From Trogon surrucura (Eukaryota > Chordata > Aves > Trogoniformes > Trogonidae), in the NCBI GenBank assembly GCA_020746105.1, contig CM036617.1, positions 141,759,845-141,823,844 on the forward strand: DNA of 64,000 nucleotides, given 5' to 3'. Each line of letters starts with the position of its first letter. The stretch's first letter is position 1. The notes beneath the pieces are model-generated. The model had not been told where the DNA came from. It was given only the letters and a program-made list of their open reading frames with translations, and made no database searches. A program made the translations under genes and the position numbers. Positions 20,756 to 34,097 of this stretch are shown here, one piece after another.

Positions 20756-23700
20756 GGCCCTCTGCCTGCCTGGGACTCCCCCTCACTGTGCGATTGGCAG
20801 ATGGCATGTGCTTGGGCTGACTGATCCCATCACTCCTGCTTGCTGGGATGAGAACCTCATAGTTTTACTGCATATTCCTAGGAAGTAAAGAGTCACTGTC
20901 ACTTCAGCTAGTCCAGTTATAAGGTGAACTTAAATACTCAGGAAAGAGAGGGCTAGTTTCCTTCAGTCAAGATTGGAGTTTCCTGATTCCCTCTTTACTT
21001 TCCATCAGTGGTCCACAGGGCACTCTGTCATATGCAAAATACTCATGCAGCTGTATGGGCCTTAGCCGCCTTTTTGTTGAAAAAGAAGGGAAAAAACCCA
21101 ACCCTCTTCCAAGCAACAACTGAAGTTCTATCACTTTCTTAACCTCAATTAAGAAATAAACATAGATAGACCCAAGTTGTCAGCAGGGGTTGGCACTGCA
21201 GTGAAGACAATGTGAAAGCTATGGATAGAAGACATGGAAATAGCTCCTTCGATGATTTGTGCACAAAGGACACTGAGCAGCTGCCCTGGAGTAGAACTTG
21301 TTTTTAAAGCATGTTTAAATTTATGCGTTATAGTGAAGGCATGCATATTTCAATTTTCATCTTCTAAACAGGAAGAAACCCACCAAAACCCCCTCAAAAT
21401 ATGGAGTGAACGAAGGGAATTAATTAGTAGAGGTGGTTAGAATGATAGCTTTTGGGGATGGAGAAAGTTCCGTTTCTGGGTTGCTTTCCATGTAAAACCT
21501 GAGAAACAGAGGCAGTCTGAACAGTTTTGTCCTGACAGCAAAATTTTGCTTGCCCACTTCTCAAATTAATTGCTTGTAAAATTGAATGGCTTGGTATCTA
21601 TGCTTCAGGAGCTAAAATAATTACATATACTTGAAAAATAGACATTTTTGATTTGGAATTTGTCTCTGAATTTTCTGAGAAAACTTTTTGTCATAGCTTT
21701 GAAAGCTCCGATGAGCTGGTCACCTGCAGGTTTTTCTAGACGTGCTGGTCATGATAAGAGTCCATATGAGCAATCCTGCACTTCAGGGTTAGAGCTTCTG
21801 TCTTGATTTGCACCAGAGCTCCCAGAGTACGCTGCTCTCAGCCCATCCATCTTCACAGCCAGACACACAGACATTTATTTAGCACTGCTGCGAGACGTGA
21901 GCTTTGCCATGGGGTGACTCTCCACACCTATGTAGATAGGGAGCTGTCTGAACCAAGCAGAGATCTGGTATCTATATTTCTATACACCTACTTTGAGCTG
22001 TGGGACTGGAGGTTAGTGGGAGAAGGAAAAAAGGAGCAAGGAAAATAGGGTGGGATTGAGAGTGAAGGAATTAAGTGAGGGGGTGGAGGTTGCTGTGGCA
22101 GCAACTACAAGCAGCTGGGCACATTGCAGACTCCTGTGGAAATCATAAAAATTTGCTTTAGAAGGTCATGAGAGGCAGAGGCAGGGAGAAGTTGAATTGG
22201 AAAGGGTTATTTCTCATTGCATGGGAACAGGGGGGATCAGATGGCAGTATCCAGCAGTTTTAAACAGGAGGAAGTATATTTTCTTGCAACATGCAGTGGT
22301 TAGCAAACTTACAGCCAGGAGTTGTAATGTAGGGCCAAGCAGGCAACTGGTTTCAAAAGGCAGTTTGTACTAGGTGGATCTTTTTGAGACCATTAATTGC
22401 AAAGGTATAGCTGTGTTCCTTGGCTTAGAAAGCCCCCAACCTGTGGGATGGTGGGGGAATGTGAGAGAGAGTTTATTCCATGTGGTCTTACACGGAGTAT
22501 TTCCTGCTGGCAGTTGCTGGAGATGTGGTACTAGCTTAAACAAACCTTTGGGCTGATGAGAACTATTATGTTTTTCCATTTTCACTTAAGGCTTTCATAC
22601 TTTGGTGCTGGACTCTCTGCAGATGCCTCTGACAAGTGGAAAAGTAACAGTTGAGAAAACCTCTTGTGAATCAGACCTTTTGCTCTGTTTCTTGATCTTG
22701 TTGTGATGTTTCCTCAGCAGAGGTAACCCGACCATCTGAAATTGGTAAGATGAATGTTCTTCTGGTTATGAAGGACTTCTCAGTGAATTTTGTTCAGAAA
22801 AATTCATGAGGATTTTCTTGTCCTTGAATTTCCTCTTGGTCTGTGATGCCATTTATTGGCATCAAGTGCCCTGACCTATTTTATTTCTCTAGGTTTTTCC
22901 CAAGATTTGGCTGACAGAGGGTGGAAAAACTAATTAGATTCTTTGATAATTCAAATGCTGTGTGCTGTGTCAGCCGCACCTCTTCTGATGGCTGATAAGA
23001 GACAAGTGAATGCAGTTCCTTGCAAGACGAGGATGCATTTGTTTGGATGGCACAAACTTGTAACCGCATGACTGTGTGGCTGATGAACAGGTGTTATACA
23101 ATACAGGAACAATTCCAGCACTTCCATTAATTTATTCCATCAGCATGCCTGAAACCTACGTTCGAGTGACTATCTTGATTTGATAGTTCAATCTCTTTGT
23201 CTTTCAATCCCTGACTCTTCTTTTCAACTTCCTAATAGCTGAGAAAATTGAAAAGGAAGTCTTGCTTACTGAGTGCCTGGACTTCATTTTTCTACACATA
23301 GTGATTAGGAAATGAGTAAGCTGGCAGACAGCACCTTGTGGGACCCTGCGTACACCAAGTGTTTCCTTCAGTGCAAGTTGAGCAGTTTCTCAAACCATGG
23401 TTGTCCTGCGCTAATGCATTTAGTGGTCATTTAGAACTGGAAAGGTGAGCTCAGTAAAAGGAAAAAGAGACAACCTGCAAATGCTTGTGTGTCCTTTACC
23501 AGGCCTCACATCTAGAATGATGGCCTACAGCAAACAGATACCATGGCAGCTTGCTCTCAAGTGAAATCTACTTGCCTGTCTTTAGACCAAACTTAGTTGT
23601 GATGTCCATGCTGCACAACCTGCCCACCTTTAGCTGTCTCCTGGGGACCTGTCTGACCACACTGGCTTGGACGGTCCCACTGGGCACAGGCTCTTCTTTC

Positions 23701-26514
23701 ACTGTTCCCAAGTGCTGACTGTAGAGCTTGAATGTCTGAAAACATAATACCTGCTACCAACACAGTGAGGAGCAGAAATTCCCAAAGGATGATGATAGCT
23801 GAAAGAATTATGTTTTCCCAGTGTTAAACACAAGTTAATTTTGTCGTTCCACACAAAATTGAATTAAAGTATGTCTGTGTACCATATGCAGAGTCTGGAC
23901 ATGCACTTTCTTAACCTAGTGTGCAAGCACAACAGTAACGTGATCCTGTGACCAAGGACTGTATTATTTGCCTAGGTTTTGTAGATCATCTTCTGTTTCT
24001 TACTTACTGATATGCTAGCTGTTTACACTCAAGTACTTAACTCCTGAATTTCTCACTCAGGCTTTGGGTGTCAGTGTGGTTCATGGTGCTCGGGAGTGGG
24101 TGCTGGAATGCCGTCTGTGGACAGATGAACAATTAACAATGCACTCTTGAATGCAACCCTCGTTTTAGGCTGGTGAAGCAAGGCTAAATTTTCTCATGCT
24201 TGCCTTTTCTACTGCTCAGCCTACCTCTTTCTTACTTTTCCAAATGGATAGCCTATTCATTCATACATAGTCACCACGCTGTGTTTTCCTTCAGGTTTGT
24301 ACCTTGAGTTTTACCTCACCTTTCACATGTTTGAAGCGGCAGTCCTTAAAAGTGCTGGTGACAAGGCTACTGGGAAAACACAGCCCTTGGAGATTGCAAG
24401 GTCTGTTTGTTCTTCAAGTCACTTGAAATAAGAGCTAAATGATACGCCTGGTTTTAGAAAGCAGCGGTATTCTGTCTGATCTTGTCCTTCCAGTGGAAAA
24501 AAAGGCGAGGGTTTGATAATCTGCATGGCAGTACAGTGGTAAACTTGGAGTGATTTAGACCATTAATGGAAAGTACTTTAACTTTGATTTCTTAACAGTG
24601 TGTCAGATGAAAGGATAATCTTAGCCTGTCTGGTTTCCCGTTGCTGCTGGCTTGCATAGCATCTGCCTAAAATGAAAAGGCAGTGCACAGATCCCAGTGT
24701 GCAAAAGTAGCAGGCTGCTCACATGGCCAGGTCGTTAACTTCTTTCTCTCCATTTCTCGATCTTGGTTCTTGCTGCTGTCCATTGTTAATAATTCTGGTT
24801 GTGGGCTTGTTAAGAAGCCCTGAACACCAAGCATTTGTCCGGGCACAAGTCGTTTGTGCCAAGATGTTTGTTTTCCTCTGGCTAACTACCGTCTAGCTTT
24901 CTCATGGTTTACTTCTTACTTGTATGCTCTGTCATTTCCCTTTTCACGGAGTAAGACTATTCTCCCTAATCTCTGCTGTACTTGTTGCTATAAAGTGCAT
25001 GTAGGAGGTTGTGGACTGTATTGTCAGGCTACGGCATAACCTGCTTTCTTTTTAAGTACAGTGGGATTTGGCATCATAAGACGTTAGGCTCTTTAAGCAG
25101 GATATGAAGAAGAGTCCTACTCAGATTATGGTGAGGAAAGGGAAAACTGACTTGAACTGGTGTCCTGGGTCTTCATCCTCGGTTGAGCCTTTTAGTTACT
25201 GAATTCTTGTATGGTGTGTCTGTATGGTAACTCTCATACCATCCTTCCCTGCCTCTGGTGGTGTCCCTGTGGAGAAATGTTTACCCGTGTCTAACTTTGG
25301 GCTGATGGGCTCCACAGGTTTTAAAAGGCACTACAAAAGTGCACTATTATTATTATATTGCTGAAGAAGTAGTTTGATGAGACTCTTAATTCAAGATAAG
25401 GTGGTAGCACCCTAAAACGTCCCACCCTTCCCCTTCCTCCTCCTGTGGGCTGGCACAAATGTTTGGGCGGATGTGTTTTTGATAGGGCAGTAGACCTGAA
25501 ATTAAATGGACAGCTTGTGCTACAGCAAGGCAAGGCATGGTGTGGAGGTGGGAATGAGCAGCTGGGAACATGAGGAGGGCAGGGCATGTTTTTTTCATGG
25601 CAGTGCCAGTTGATCTAGGATTAAAGCGTTGATGAAACTCAGAATAAAGCTTTTGCCAGATCTGTGTCAGAACCAAAACTTTTAAAGATTCACGCCTACT
25701 TTCTTTACAAGAACTGTCCCTTTAGGCTAGATAGAGTAGCTACACGAAAAGTGGTCCCTGGTTCACAGTCATTCTTGTGCTGAGAAGCCATCTCTCCTCT
25801 TATGCCAGCAGACACCAAGGGTTTGAAGCACAGTGGTTTGTTGTCCTAGTGTGAAGGGTAGAGCTGTTGCCTGGAGGTATGAATGAACCTTCTGGTATCA
25901 GCATGAAACCGTGCTGCTGTCATCTGTGGGCTTCCAACTGTACTATGGCTTGCTTTACATTTCTGAACACACCTTGGCTCTGCCATTTAGGTTTAACTGT
26001 AGGAGAATGCTGCTTTAATAAAAGGAAGCGTTTGCATGTATTGAGTCTTCTGAGATAGACTGAGAACACTGAATGCCAAACTCCCCCATTTTTTCATTTC
26101 AAATTTATGCTGTTAGTACTGCTGATGCTAACAGACCGTCTGGACCTGTTTAACTGTGCAACAAAGCATGAAGCCTCTCTGGGTCAGGGGAGGAAGTTCG
26201 TCCCACATGCCTAATCTAGAAGCCATTTCAGAGTTTCAATTGTCTATTAAAATTTTGTCCTCGAAATATGCAAAGATGAAAATCATGGTGTTCAGTCCAT
26301 AAACACTAGCTCCTTATGAGCCATGGTCAGCATAGCTTTCTTGGGAACTTGATATGTATGACCTGTATTTGGCATGAAAGGTATTTATGGTATTCTTGTA
26401 TCTTCTCTGCTGGCCTTATAACATGATTGTAAAAAAATATACCAGCCTGGTGCATATACTCATTATCCTGGACAGAGTGGATAGACTTGAGTTAAACGTA
26501 CTGCATGGAAATAC

Positions 26515-26670
26515 AGATTTTAGTTCAGTTCCTGCTCTACATCTGCATTCTCTGTGACCTTGGAATCATTTAATGTGATTGCCCCTCTATAAAGTGTTAA
26601 TGCTTGGCAAAATGGAGTCAGATCATGAGTGGAAAGTACTTGTGCCTCTGTAATACAAGTAGTTAATAGT
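26515..26670 (+). repeat. MIR-like ancient SINE relic
   Basis: 'agttcagttcctgctctac', 'ctgtgaccttggaatcattta' and 'cccctctataaagtgttaatgc' follow the MIR order 'ggttcgaatcccggctctgcc', 'ctgtgaccttgggcaagtta', 'cctcatctgtaaaatgggg'. One of the clearer MIR-like relics in the window. Confidence 0.6.
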
Positions 26671-29007
26671 GATTGTGTCCTAACCTCTTGCTGGGATGAT
26701 TAATATTGCAGGATTATTGGCAGTAGCACCCAGGGTTTAACAGTACTGGGGTACTGAGTTTTTTTTGTTGGGTTTTTTTTTTTTGTAGAACTTCTGTTCT
26801 GAACTGTCTGAAGAACTCCGAAGGATTCCACTGTGTTGGTTGATTCGTAAAAGGGGGCCTGAACCGTGACTAGTATAACAAACTTAAAATTTAACAAAAA
26901 TTAATATTAAAGTCTTTAGTGTAGAACTGCCGAGCTAGCAGTTTGGTATTACCACAATGTGGGCAATTTGGGTAGATTTTAGTGAAGTAATTTCTTCTAG
27001 CTGATAGCAACTTAGATGATTGTTGTGGTGAAGTCTTGAGAAATTCTCCTCCCTCCTCCGAAGTTACTTGAAAAACTAAAGAAACTTCTGCAGCCGAAGG
27101 AGGAAATAAGTCACTCTTCAAGATCCAGGTGTTTACCGAAGATTGTAGGACAATCATGTTTTATTGGACCTGATTCCTGTGTTCCACTGAGTACAAGAGG
27201 ATTTGGTTGAAGTCTATAGTGATAACTGAGCAAGAGATAACTGATAAAGGAAAACTCGTTAGTAATCAGTGGCACTGGCCATAATGAAAGCTAGTCAAGA
27301 GACAGATTTTGCCACACAGGTAACATCATTACTTCTTATTAATTTTCAGGAAGTTTTAACATGAGGGGAAAATAAGTGCCTTTGGTTTAAAAAAACCCAA
27401 ACAACAAACCCATAGTAATCTGGTCATTTTCCTCGGGATTTCTTAACAGCAATGCTGGCTTGTCTCTTTTTTTTTTTTCTGAATTGCTATTATTTTTTAC
27501 TTTAAGGTATCCTGATACAAGGCAGATTGATTCAGTGTTTCAGAACTGTATTCCTTTTTTTTTTTCCCCCTGGCTCAGTTTGAGGAAGTTAACTGAAACA
27601 ATACCTTTTCCTTAGAATACAGACAATGTGTTTTCTAATAATAATAACTTCTGATCAGCAGATGATGGCACCAACAACATCAATAGTAGCACTTTTTAAT
27701 TTTCTTTTTTTTTTTTTTAGACCACAGTGGCTGGTAAAAAGCCGTGAGCACAGGCCATTGCATCTCTTTAACCAGTGTTTTACATCTCACCCACATTACC
27801 TGCATGTCAGACAGATGACAAACCCTCCATATTGTTTTGTTCTTGACTCACCCACCCAGGTACCTGTCCATACCCCGTGTCCAGTCTCAGGTAACACTGG
27901 TGACTGCCTGAAGCTGTGCAGGCACTGTATCTCTTGAGCCTTCATGATGTCTCTGTCTGACAGGCAACCTGATTGGGGAAGGGGGACGACTCACTGACCA
28001 TTCTTGCTCCCTACCAGTGGGTAGCAGTGATGCTGTTGTTTCTCTGCAGCTGCAAGAGGTGACTTGCTCTCTGACTACCCGTCTCCTCTTCACCTGCACT
28101 AGCTCAAGACTTTGCAGCTTGAAGCTCAACGGATTTTAAGGCTGACCTTGCCTGGATGAGTCACCTGGCTTTGATGTGTATGCGCTAGTGATGGGAGAGA
28201 AAGCGGGCAGGGATACTCGCTGGCTGTGATACAAGACTGCTTTCCACTGCCCTGTGTCAGCGCATCAGACGAAAGCAACTTTTCCTCCCAAGCCTCTGTA
28301 TTGCCTCCAAGTTGGAGAACTAACTGGGCTCACACGCTGAGGAACAGTTTTTATTAGCCCCTCACATGCCCTGCAAAATGTAAAACATTTAGGTCATCTC
28401 TGATAAATATGAAATTAGTTGGCTGCTATCTACCTGACTTCCATTCCTCTGATTATTATTTATTATCACTTCCTTGTGTGTGCTGTGATTGGACGAAATC
28501 TCCATTTGTTGTTAAATCTCTTTCAGATTTATTTAAAGTGCTTGTCTTTCTTGGTTTTGTCTCTTGTCCCTTCTTGGAAGTGTAATTTCCTCTTTATTCT
28601 GCCACTCCTTGCTGAATATTTTGTGCCAGACAAAGGTACCTAGGTGCCAAGCTGGATTAGTAGTAGTGTAGGTCTGCTGAGCATGGATTGAATGGATATC
28701 AGACAGTAAAGAGGTCCAATGCTGGATTTCTTTGTTTTGTTTAATCTGAAAAAGGAAAGAAACCTTAGCTGGAACACTTCCCTATGAATAAATAGTCATT
28801 AGCTCTTGGAACATTGTAACTATCAGAGAGAAATCCTAAATATCTGGAAGTGGGATTTATTTTTATTTTGAGGATAGAAAGAAATATGTAAGGATGGAAG
28901 TTACTGATTTAGAAATGTACCTTCCATGCCAGTCATGCTGAATGGCTGTGCATTGCCCTTTTTGCTTCTCTGAAGTGAGTCCTACCAGTTCTGCTGCGTC
29001 ACTGGTG

Positions 29008-29049
29008 AGGCCAGAGAAAGGAAGAGAAGTCTTTTTGAAGCTGTATCAG
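29008..29049 (+). repeat. 42-bp direct repeat, unit 1
   Basis: Runs from AGGCCAGAGAAAGGAAG to GAAGCTGTATCAG. It matches 29920-29961 with only two mismatches (A/G and G/A). The flanks do not match, so it is a discrete local duplication within intron 1 rather than part of a recognisable repeat family. Confidence 0.85.
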
Positions 29050-29828
29050 CTCTGTTAAGGGACAGCAACTCTGATTGTCAGCTCCCACACATAACTCGTT
29101 TCCTTTTCTAGGCTGAAATGGTCAACGTTTGCCACCTTGCTTGAGAACAGGCACTTTCCAAGCTGCAGCAGCTGTTCGCACAGAATTTACATCCCTGTTA
29201 GGTTATTTGAGCAGTGGGACAGAGAATTCTGGAGCTGCCCCTGCTGGGCTTACTTTAGTTTCTGAGAGTCGTTTTTGCTGGATCCATCCATGAATTAGAT
29301 CAGATCAAGCAATGCTATTGTGAAGTTTTCACTTGGGACCAGTACAGCAGACAAGGAAAGGTGTGGGTATGTGTGTGGGAGGATGTTTTCAGCCTTGTAA
29401 ATAATAATCTCCAGCTAGTTGCAGGTCACTTCTTTCTTTCCTCTCCCATTACTCCCAAAGATTGTTGCTGCATATTTACTGCTGAGATGAGGTTTTCTTT
29501 AGAAGTTAGGTGCCAATTTGAACTTCACTCAGAAGCTTTACACAAAGGTGGTTGAAGTGCCCTCCCTTCATGCTCAAGGAGCATTTCCCCTTGCCTGTGG
29601 GGTATTCCTGTGAAGAACTGCGGGTTCCTAAATGCCTTGAGAAAGGACAGGGGGATAGGTTCCTAAAAGAGTTTTGTTTCCCTGGGGGACCCCTGAGGAA
29701 TTTTGCTTGCACTTGTAACCACTTTGTGGTGAGTACAAATACACATGCCTGTTTTTGTGTACCCCTCCTGACTCCCACAGTTCTGCGGTTGTGGTGGATT
29801 TTTGGCCACCTGTGAAGCAGAGGGATTC

Positions 29829-29851
29829 TGTGTGTGTGTGTGTGTGTGTGT
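29829..29851 (+). repeat. (TG)n microsatellite
   Basis: Eleven uninterrupted TG units, then TATAGG. The short length suggests modest polymorphism. Confidence 0.95.
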
Positions 29852-29919
29852 ATAGGAATAGCAGATTAGAAAATGAGCGCTTCAGACGCTCAAACAGCTT
29901 CCTGAAAGTGTGGGAGTAC

Positions 29920-29961
29920 AGGCCGGAGAAAGGAAGAGAAATCTTTTTGAAGCTGTATCAG
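29920..29961 (+). repeat. 42-bp direct repeat, unit 2
   Basis: Second copy of the 29008-29049 unit, 912 bases downstream in the same orientation, with two mismatches over 42 positions. It lies 68 bases after the (TG)n tract. Confidence 0.85.
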
Positions 29962-30112
29962 TGCTTTACGTGGACAAGAATAGAAGATGGAACATATCGA
30001 CAGAGCAGTCTAAGGATAGATGTGACCATGTAGCAAAGCCTTAGTGCTGTAAACATCACCACTCTCCACTAGTGAAACAAATTCTTCCAACAAGAGTGCA
30101 GTTTTACTGATA

Positions 30113-30215
30113 TGGTTGGGTCTACACTGCGCACTTCTCCCAGCGTAGCTATGTTAGTCCTGATGGACATCATTAGGTCTTCACGTGTCTGTAGTGTACG
30201 TGCAGCCCTTCTAAA
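30113..30215. repeat. Possible hAT-like DNA-transposon relic
   Basis: GGGTCTACACTGCGCAC, then 'cccagcgtagctatgttagtc', ending near 'gtgtacgtgcagccc', resembles old non-autonomous elements of reptiles and birds whose ends begin 'ggcttgtctacac' and contain 'gcataactatgttggtc'. Ends are imperfectly inverted. Tentative. Confidence 0.4.
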
Positions 30216-30499
30216 AATTATGGGGGAAGTGTGAGGAACAACTCAGATCATGTCTTGTGACATGTGCTGCCTCTGGGAGGAGAGATGGGAAGCTGGATAT
30301 TCTCCTGTTGCAGATCTGTAATGTGCGTGCTTCATGCTAAGCACTGGTCCATGGGTGCTTGGATCCTTCCTCCGGCTTGTACAAGGTCATTCCTGAAATG
30401 GATTAAACAACGTGCCTTAAAGCCTGCAGTGGGTGGTAACCAGGCCTTGGCTTCTTGATGGAGCAAGGCCCAGCTTTTGTTTCATGTTTAGCCACTCTT

Positions 30500-30600
30500 T
30501 CCGAAGGCTTTACAAAGCAAATCAGTGTAACTTTCTCTGCTTTTCTAATGGGAAGACTGAGTCAGAAAGGAGCAGTCGTGAAAAGGGAACAGCTTATTTA
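30500..30600 (-). repeat. Weak MIR-like SINE relic
   Basis: 'ggctttacaaagcaaatcagtgtaac' followed by 'cttttctaatgggaagactgagtcagaaag' resembles 'gcgctttacaaac...ttttacagatggggaaactgaggcacagagag'. Short and poorly conserved. Confidence 0.38.
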
Positions 30601-31154
30601 GCATCTGCCATCCTAATATAGGAAGAGCAACCTGTTTTGTTATAGCCTGGTGCTTTGGGCACTTGTTCAACAGCACATTTAGCCCATGCTTAATGATGAA
30701 CATGACAATAGTTCTGTTACCATTCCCTCTTTTCAGAGCATCATGAACAGTACTGCTCACTGAACCCAGACTGCAGGGCCATTCCAACTTACGCCAACCC
30801 CCTAGCATCACCCAAGCTGTCAGCCAGCAGGAAGATGTGTTTGCTGGTGTAAAGGATGTCAGCATTTGGCCCATAGAACCTGTCATGCCATTAAGAATAT
30901 GGGAATTGGAGCAAAGAGTCATCTTTACAGTGTGTGGAACTGTTACCAGTTGTGTTGCAGGACAAACAAAATTGTCCTGACAGTTGACTCTTGGATGGAC
31001 TTGACTTTAATAGAAGCTCCTGAACCTGCAGGTGGGCTCAGAACAGTCACAGAGAGGCAGCACAGGGTCGCCAAGCGAACACATACTCATACAGCAGTGT
31101 CATGATCGCTGTTAGTCATGCCTGGAGCATTTAAGCAATGTAGTACCTCTGTTT

Positions 31155-31203
31155 AAAAAAACACCCAGACAACCTAAACCAACAACAAACCCCAAAACAA
31201 GCA
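31155..31203 (+). repeat. A/C-rich low-complexity tract
   Basis: Mostly AAC/CAAA units with very few Gs or Ts; complement of the T/G-rich tracts elsewhere in the introns. Confidence 0.65.
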
Positions 31204-31880
31204 AGCAGTGACTGTTCCAATACATCTGCTTGCCTGTTTTCAAAGACGGCTTCAGTCTTCATAATTGTCCTGGCATAAAATATTTCGTGATTATGCTAAG
31301 AGGCAGACTCAGGTCAACGTTGGAAGCTGCTTTAATGAACGCTAGGGTTTGACAGCCAACCTGGGTTTTGTAAGAGCAACAATTTGTCATTGCCAAGAAA
31401 ATTACCTTTTCCAGAATCTCAGTTGAGGAGCTGTTTGCAGGGTGCTGGGATTACAGTGCCTAGAAAGAGTGTTGCAACTCCATTTACTGCTTGAGTTGTT
31501 TTTCTTTTTCCCCCTCTGTAGACCAGCCTCAGTTCAGTATATCCCTCTGGGCATTTGGATCGTCTTGGGGTCTTCGGCACTGATTTCAGAAGGCTGTGAT
31601 TCAGAACTTTCACCTGGGTTGGATTTTCTCAATGAGATTGTTTATGAGAGAACGAGTTTAAGGATCTTATCTCAGGAATTCATGTACTTTTGTTTCTTTC
31701 CATATATACATCCAGGATTTTATTGAGTATTGCAATCTTAGCAAACATGGACGTAATCCATTCTGATTAGAACCGATGGGAGTTTCCATTACTAATTGCC
31801 ACTGACATAAATTCCAGCTCATAAAATGAGGATCAAAATGTATGTTGTGTATGTTATTGTTGTGTGCTACATTAAGTACC

Positions 31881-31900
31881 ATATATATATATATTTATAT
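31881..31900 (+). repeat. (AT)n-rich tract
   Basis: Short run of AT dinucleotides continuing into TTATATAATAATG. Simple-sequence DNA. Confidence 0.85.
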
Positions 31901-32058
31901 AATAATGTTATATGCAGTATATACTGTTGCCTGGTACCTTTATTTTTAAGTAATGTTATTTTCTAAAATTAGAAACTACTGTCAATCCTGCAGAAAGCTG
32001 GATTTTCTTATGGATGACTCCTTGAGCTCCCTGTATGTGCCTCAGTATCTCTTGTGTC

Positions 32059-32110
32059 AAAACAAACAAAAAACCTCCCAAACCAACAAAAAAACCCAAA
32101 CAACAAAAAA
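32059..32110 (+). repeat. A/C-rich low-complexity tract
   Basis: AACAAACAAAAAACC-type sequence over about 50 bases, nearly free of G and T. Same class as 31155-31203. Confidence 0.7.
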
Positions 32111-33429
32111 GAGAGAAATGCTACTCTGTCTTGTAGTGCTGGGAAGCTTTAACTGTGTTGCTGCCTGCATAGCACGTAGCAATGCTCAAGCATCTTGTTC
32201 CACGGAAGGTGGGCACAAGCTAGTAACAATGACGAACTCGTATTGTCTGTCTGAAACATGTAGATAATTTAGAATTTACTCCTTCTCTGTGGAAACTGTG
32301 AAGGGACTGAAGGGGGTGAACTAGTGTCTAAAGATGAATGAAAAGTGAATGGAGAGACTCATACATGGAAGAAAAGCACTTGGTCACTGCTATAAAGGCA
32401 CCAGCCAACTGGGAAGCATTGGGTTAACATCTAATTCCAGATGGAATAAGAATTATTTAAGTAACACCTGCATAGTGATTTATTAAATTGTTAGATGATC
32501 TATTAAGACATTAAATTAAATTCATTAAATGGTTATTAGAAAGCTAGATCCATAATACAAGGAATCTTTTCTCATTTTTCTGCTTTTTTTCTGAGAGATG
32601 CACAAGCAGGTGCAACTGCTGGTTCAGGAAGGGATTGCTTATCTCTGCAATAAAGGTCAGGATTAGCAACTAACAGAGCCCGCCTGAAGAAAGAGAAAGG
32701 AACATTCTTCACTCTCAGAGACTTGCAATGTGATGCAAATTGAGAGAGGGCACATACACCGATTTTGAAACTTGTCCTTACCTCACCCAAGTAATTGCAG
32801 TACATCAAAAATTTTGCTGAACTTTCATAACCAAATTAGTAGAATTGTGCAAAACTTGTGTGATCTAAGGTTTTGTGATTTAGGCCTAAATCCTGTAAAT
32901 ATCTACCGATATTTTCTGGATGTGCACTTAGTTTTGGCCAAATATAAGTTGAGCATCTTGATTGTTTGAGGGTGAAATAATTGAAAACATTTATGTTTAC
33001 AGTGGTGATTGTGGCTAAAAGACTAAAACAACAGCTCTTGATCTGAACATTCCCAAATTTGGAAATCTGAAATCCACATCTGGTTAGAGTTTTTAGATGG
33101 AAAGATTTTATCCTTAAAAAAAATAAATTAAAAAAATCACTCATGCTTAAACCTAAACAAACACACAATAAATACCCCAGGAAGGACAAAATATTGTATG
33201 GAGTGGGTTTTTTTGGAAGGAATTGATTTCAGTCCTTGCCACCTTGATGTCCTGAATTCATACAATTAACGTCATATTGCTTGAGTTAAAAAAGAGGACA
33301 ATAGATTAAAACAAAGTGTAGATCATGGTTGAACATGCTTTGAAACTTTCTCTTGGACTGTCTTTCAGTGAGAAAATTAAGGGTTAATAATTTGCTGTGT
33401 GTGCTTTTGATGTATAGATGTAGTTTTCA

Positions 33430-33660
33430 CACACCAAGAACACAATTCTACAAACGCATATGGGTCCCACAGGGCTTGGTGGGATTACTCATGTGTCTGA
33501 ATGCCTGCAGGCTTGCAGCTCAGTTTTATATGACTTTTTTTTAATCTTTTTTTTTAAAAATACACAGAAATTAAGCAATTTCCTTTACACAGTGCCTCAG
33601 CCAAAGCCCACTGAAGTAATTTAGAAGACTCCCACTGTTTTTAAGCTGGCATTCAGATCT
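33430..33660. repeat. Decayed amniote interspersed repeat
   Basis: 'gggtcccacagggcttggtgggattactcatgtg', 'ctgaatgcctgcaggcttgcag' and 'caaagcccactgaagtaatttagaagactcccact' recall old reptile and bird repeats carrying 'cccattgacttcaatgggactactcatgtg' and 'aaagcccattgaagtcaatggaaagactcccatt'. Family name not certain. Confidence 0.45.
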
Positions 33661-33673
33661 ATCCCATATTCCT

Positions 33674-34076
33674 TATGGCCTAGTCTACTGGGTGTGTGTA
33701 TGGGGGTATATAACCATCTTAACTCTTCTAGAATGGCTATGCTACTGTAGTTTACTTACTGTAGAATAGATTGCCCATGTTACTAGCAACCTAATTATTC
33801 TAGAACAAAAATACTCTGATTCCAGAATTGTGTCTGTATGGGGAGCTACTCCAGGATAAAAATTGGTCAATGGTTTCATCTGCAATAGCTGTGCTACTTG
33901 ATTGCTTTCTGTAGGCAATGTGTTTTAAACAGGGCTGAAAGGCAGTAATGTGCATCGCTTTTTACATCAGCACAGCCTGTCTGCTGTGCATTTTTGCTGA
34001 GTTTTAGTTATCTTAGTTTATAAAGCAAAATAGAACATCCAAACCCAGAAAACCCAAGTGTAGACAAGCCCTTAGT
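33674..34076. mobile_element. Candidate non-autonomous hAT-like DNA transposon, ~400 bp
   Basis: The left end TATGGCCTAGTCTACTGGGT and the right end, whose reverse complement reads TAAGGGCTTGTCTACACTTG, form imperfect terminal inverted repeats about 20 bases long. The interior has no open frame of note and contains 'ataaccatcttaactcttctagaatggctatgctac', like old MITE-type elements of amniotes. No clean target-site duplication is visible, so superfamily placement is tentative. Confidence 0.45.
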
Positions 34077-34097
34077 GTGGATTCCAGCCAAACTTCT

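Larger units (their letters stand above)
20756..33429 (+). other. ETV6 intron 1, second part
   Basis: Non-coding. Holds the listed MIR-like relics, a 42-bp direct duplication (29008-29049 and 29920-29961), a (TG)11 microsatellite and A/C-rich low-complexity tracts. Open frames reach 125 codons (30545-30922, minus) without recognisable domains. Otherwise I see nothing to annotate. Confidence 0.7.

Noticed and set aside
29755-30033. 92-codon frame covering one unit of the 42-bp duplication
   Set aside because: It contains the (TG)n microsatellite, and the other duplicated unit is not in a comparable frame, so coding use is unlikely.
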